Origin: an uncultured Sutterella sp.
GTDB lineage: Bacteria > Pseudomonadota > Gammaproteobacteria > Burkholderiales > Burkholderiaceae_F
Direction: 5' to 3'
DNA length: 64,000 bases
Assembly: GCA_900544345.1 (NCBI GenBank)
Contig: UQUR01000002.1
Span: forward strand, 124,001-188,000
Shown here: one piece after another, positions 63,933 to 64,000 of the stretch
Layout of the letters: each line of letters starts with the position of its first letter
Position numbering within the stretch: the first letter of the stretch is position 1
Program-made: the position numbers and the translations under genes
The notes under the pieces: model-generated
Database searches by the model: none
Seen by the model: the letters and a program-made list of their open reading frames with translations, nothing else
What the model was told of the DNA's origin: nothing

Positions 63933-64000
63933 TTAAAGTCCTTCAAATACTTCTTCGCTTACACCGGCATCCAAACAGGTCTTTTTAATGACTTGCCATT
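63933..64000 (-). CDS. 3' end of an unidentified chromosomal gene
   Basis: The last 21 codons (ending SEEVFEGL and a TAA) of a gene entering from the right edge. The frame is open to the window end and followed by a hairpin. Too short to identify. Confidence 0.45.
   Translation of the reverse strand, partial: WQVIKKTCLDAGVSEEVFEGL

Overview
The window holds two parts: about 28.7 kb of ordinary chromosome and a complete-looking integrated prophage of about 35 kb, with a short piece of chromosome after it. The chromosome suggests a betaproteobacterium of the Burkholderiales, probably a gut Sutterellaceae relative (Parasutterella/Turicimonas-like). This rests on the gene neighbourhoods (prmA-DUF3426-PfkB, ffh-ruvCAB-ybgC-tolQRA, proS divergent from rppH, obgE-rpmA-rplU-ispB, leuACDB-type genes in one cluster) and on a moderate, rather AT-rich base composition. 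The genus is an inference from memory of such genomes.

Region 1 (1-28769): the end of prmA, a zinc-ribbon/DUF3426 protein, a PfkB kinase, a leftward group (CcsA-like protein, small cysteine-motif protein, ampD, YggT), ffh, ruvCAB, ybgC-tolQRA (no tolB-pal behind it), HU, an exported esterase-like hydrolase, proS, rppH, the leucine operon leuABCD, an M3 oligopeptidase, obgE, rpmA, rplU, a PiT transporter fused to a PhoU-like tail and preceded by three Pho-box half sites, ispB, and tRNA-Pro(CGG).

Region 2 (28748-63793): a prophage integrated in the 3' end of tRNA-Pro. A tyrosine integrase sits next to the left attachment site, and a decayed copy of the tRNA 3' end forms the right one. Nearly all other phage genes run leftward. 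From right to left they are: a CI/Cro switch, an RNA leader that looks like the P4/P1 antisense immunity RNA, a Rha-family regulator with three Rha-like modules, a P4-alpha-like primase-helicase, a 12-copy mirror-symmetric iteron array, a late regulator, a SieB-like exclusion protein, small membrane proteins, a lambda/HK97-style head module (TerS, TerL, gpW, portal, protease-capsid fusion), a P2-style contractile tail (sheath, tube, frameshifted chaperone, tape measure, X, D, V, U, W, J, I), a tail fibre, a diversity-generating retroelement (DGR), and a holin-endolysin-Rz/Rz1 lysis cassette.

The most striking system is the DGR. The tail fibre ends in a variable repeat (33866-34001), and a template repeat (33545-33680) lies 185 bp away beside a reverse transcriptase. 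The two repeats differ at 22 of 136 positions, and every difference is at an adenine of the template read in the coding sense. No avd-like accessory gene is present. Two small genes of unknown function directly after the RT are candidate partners.

The other notable elements are the dyad-symmetric iteron array beside the primase gene (candidate phage origin), the antisense-RNA leader with two flanking target sites, and a small membrane-protein gene on the opposite strand inside the tail operon. Region 3 (63794-64000) is chromosome again: the original tRNA terminator, a hairpin, and the 3' end of a leftward gene that leaves the window.
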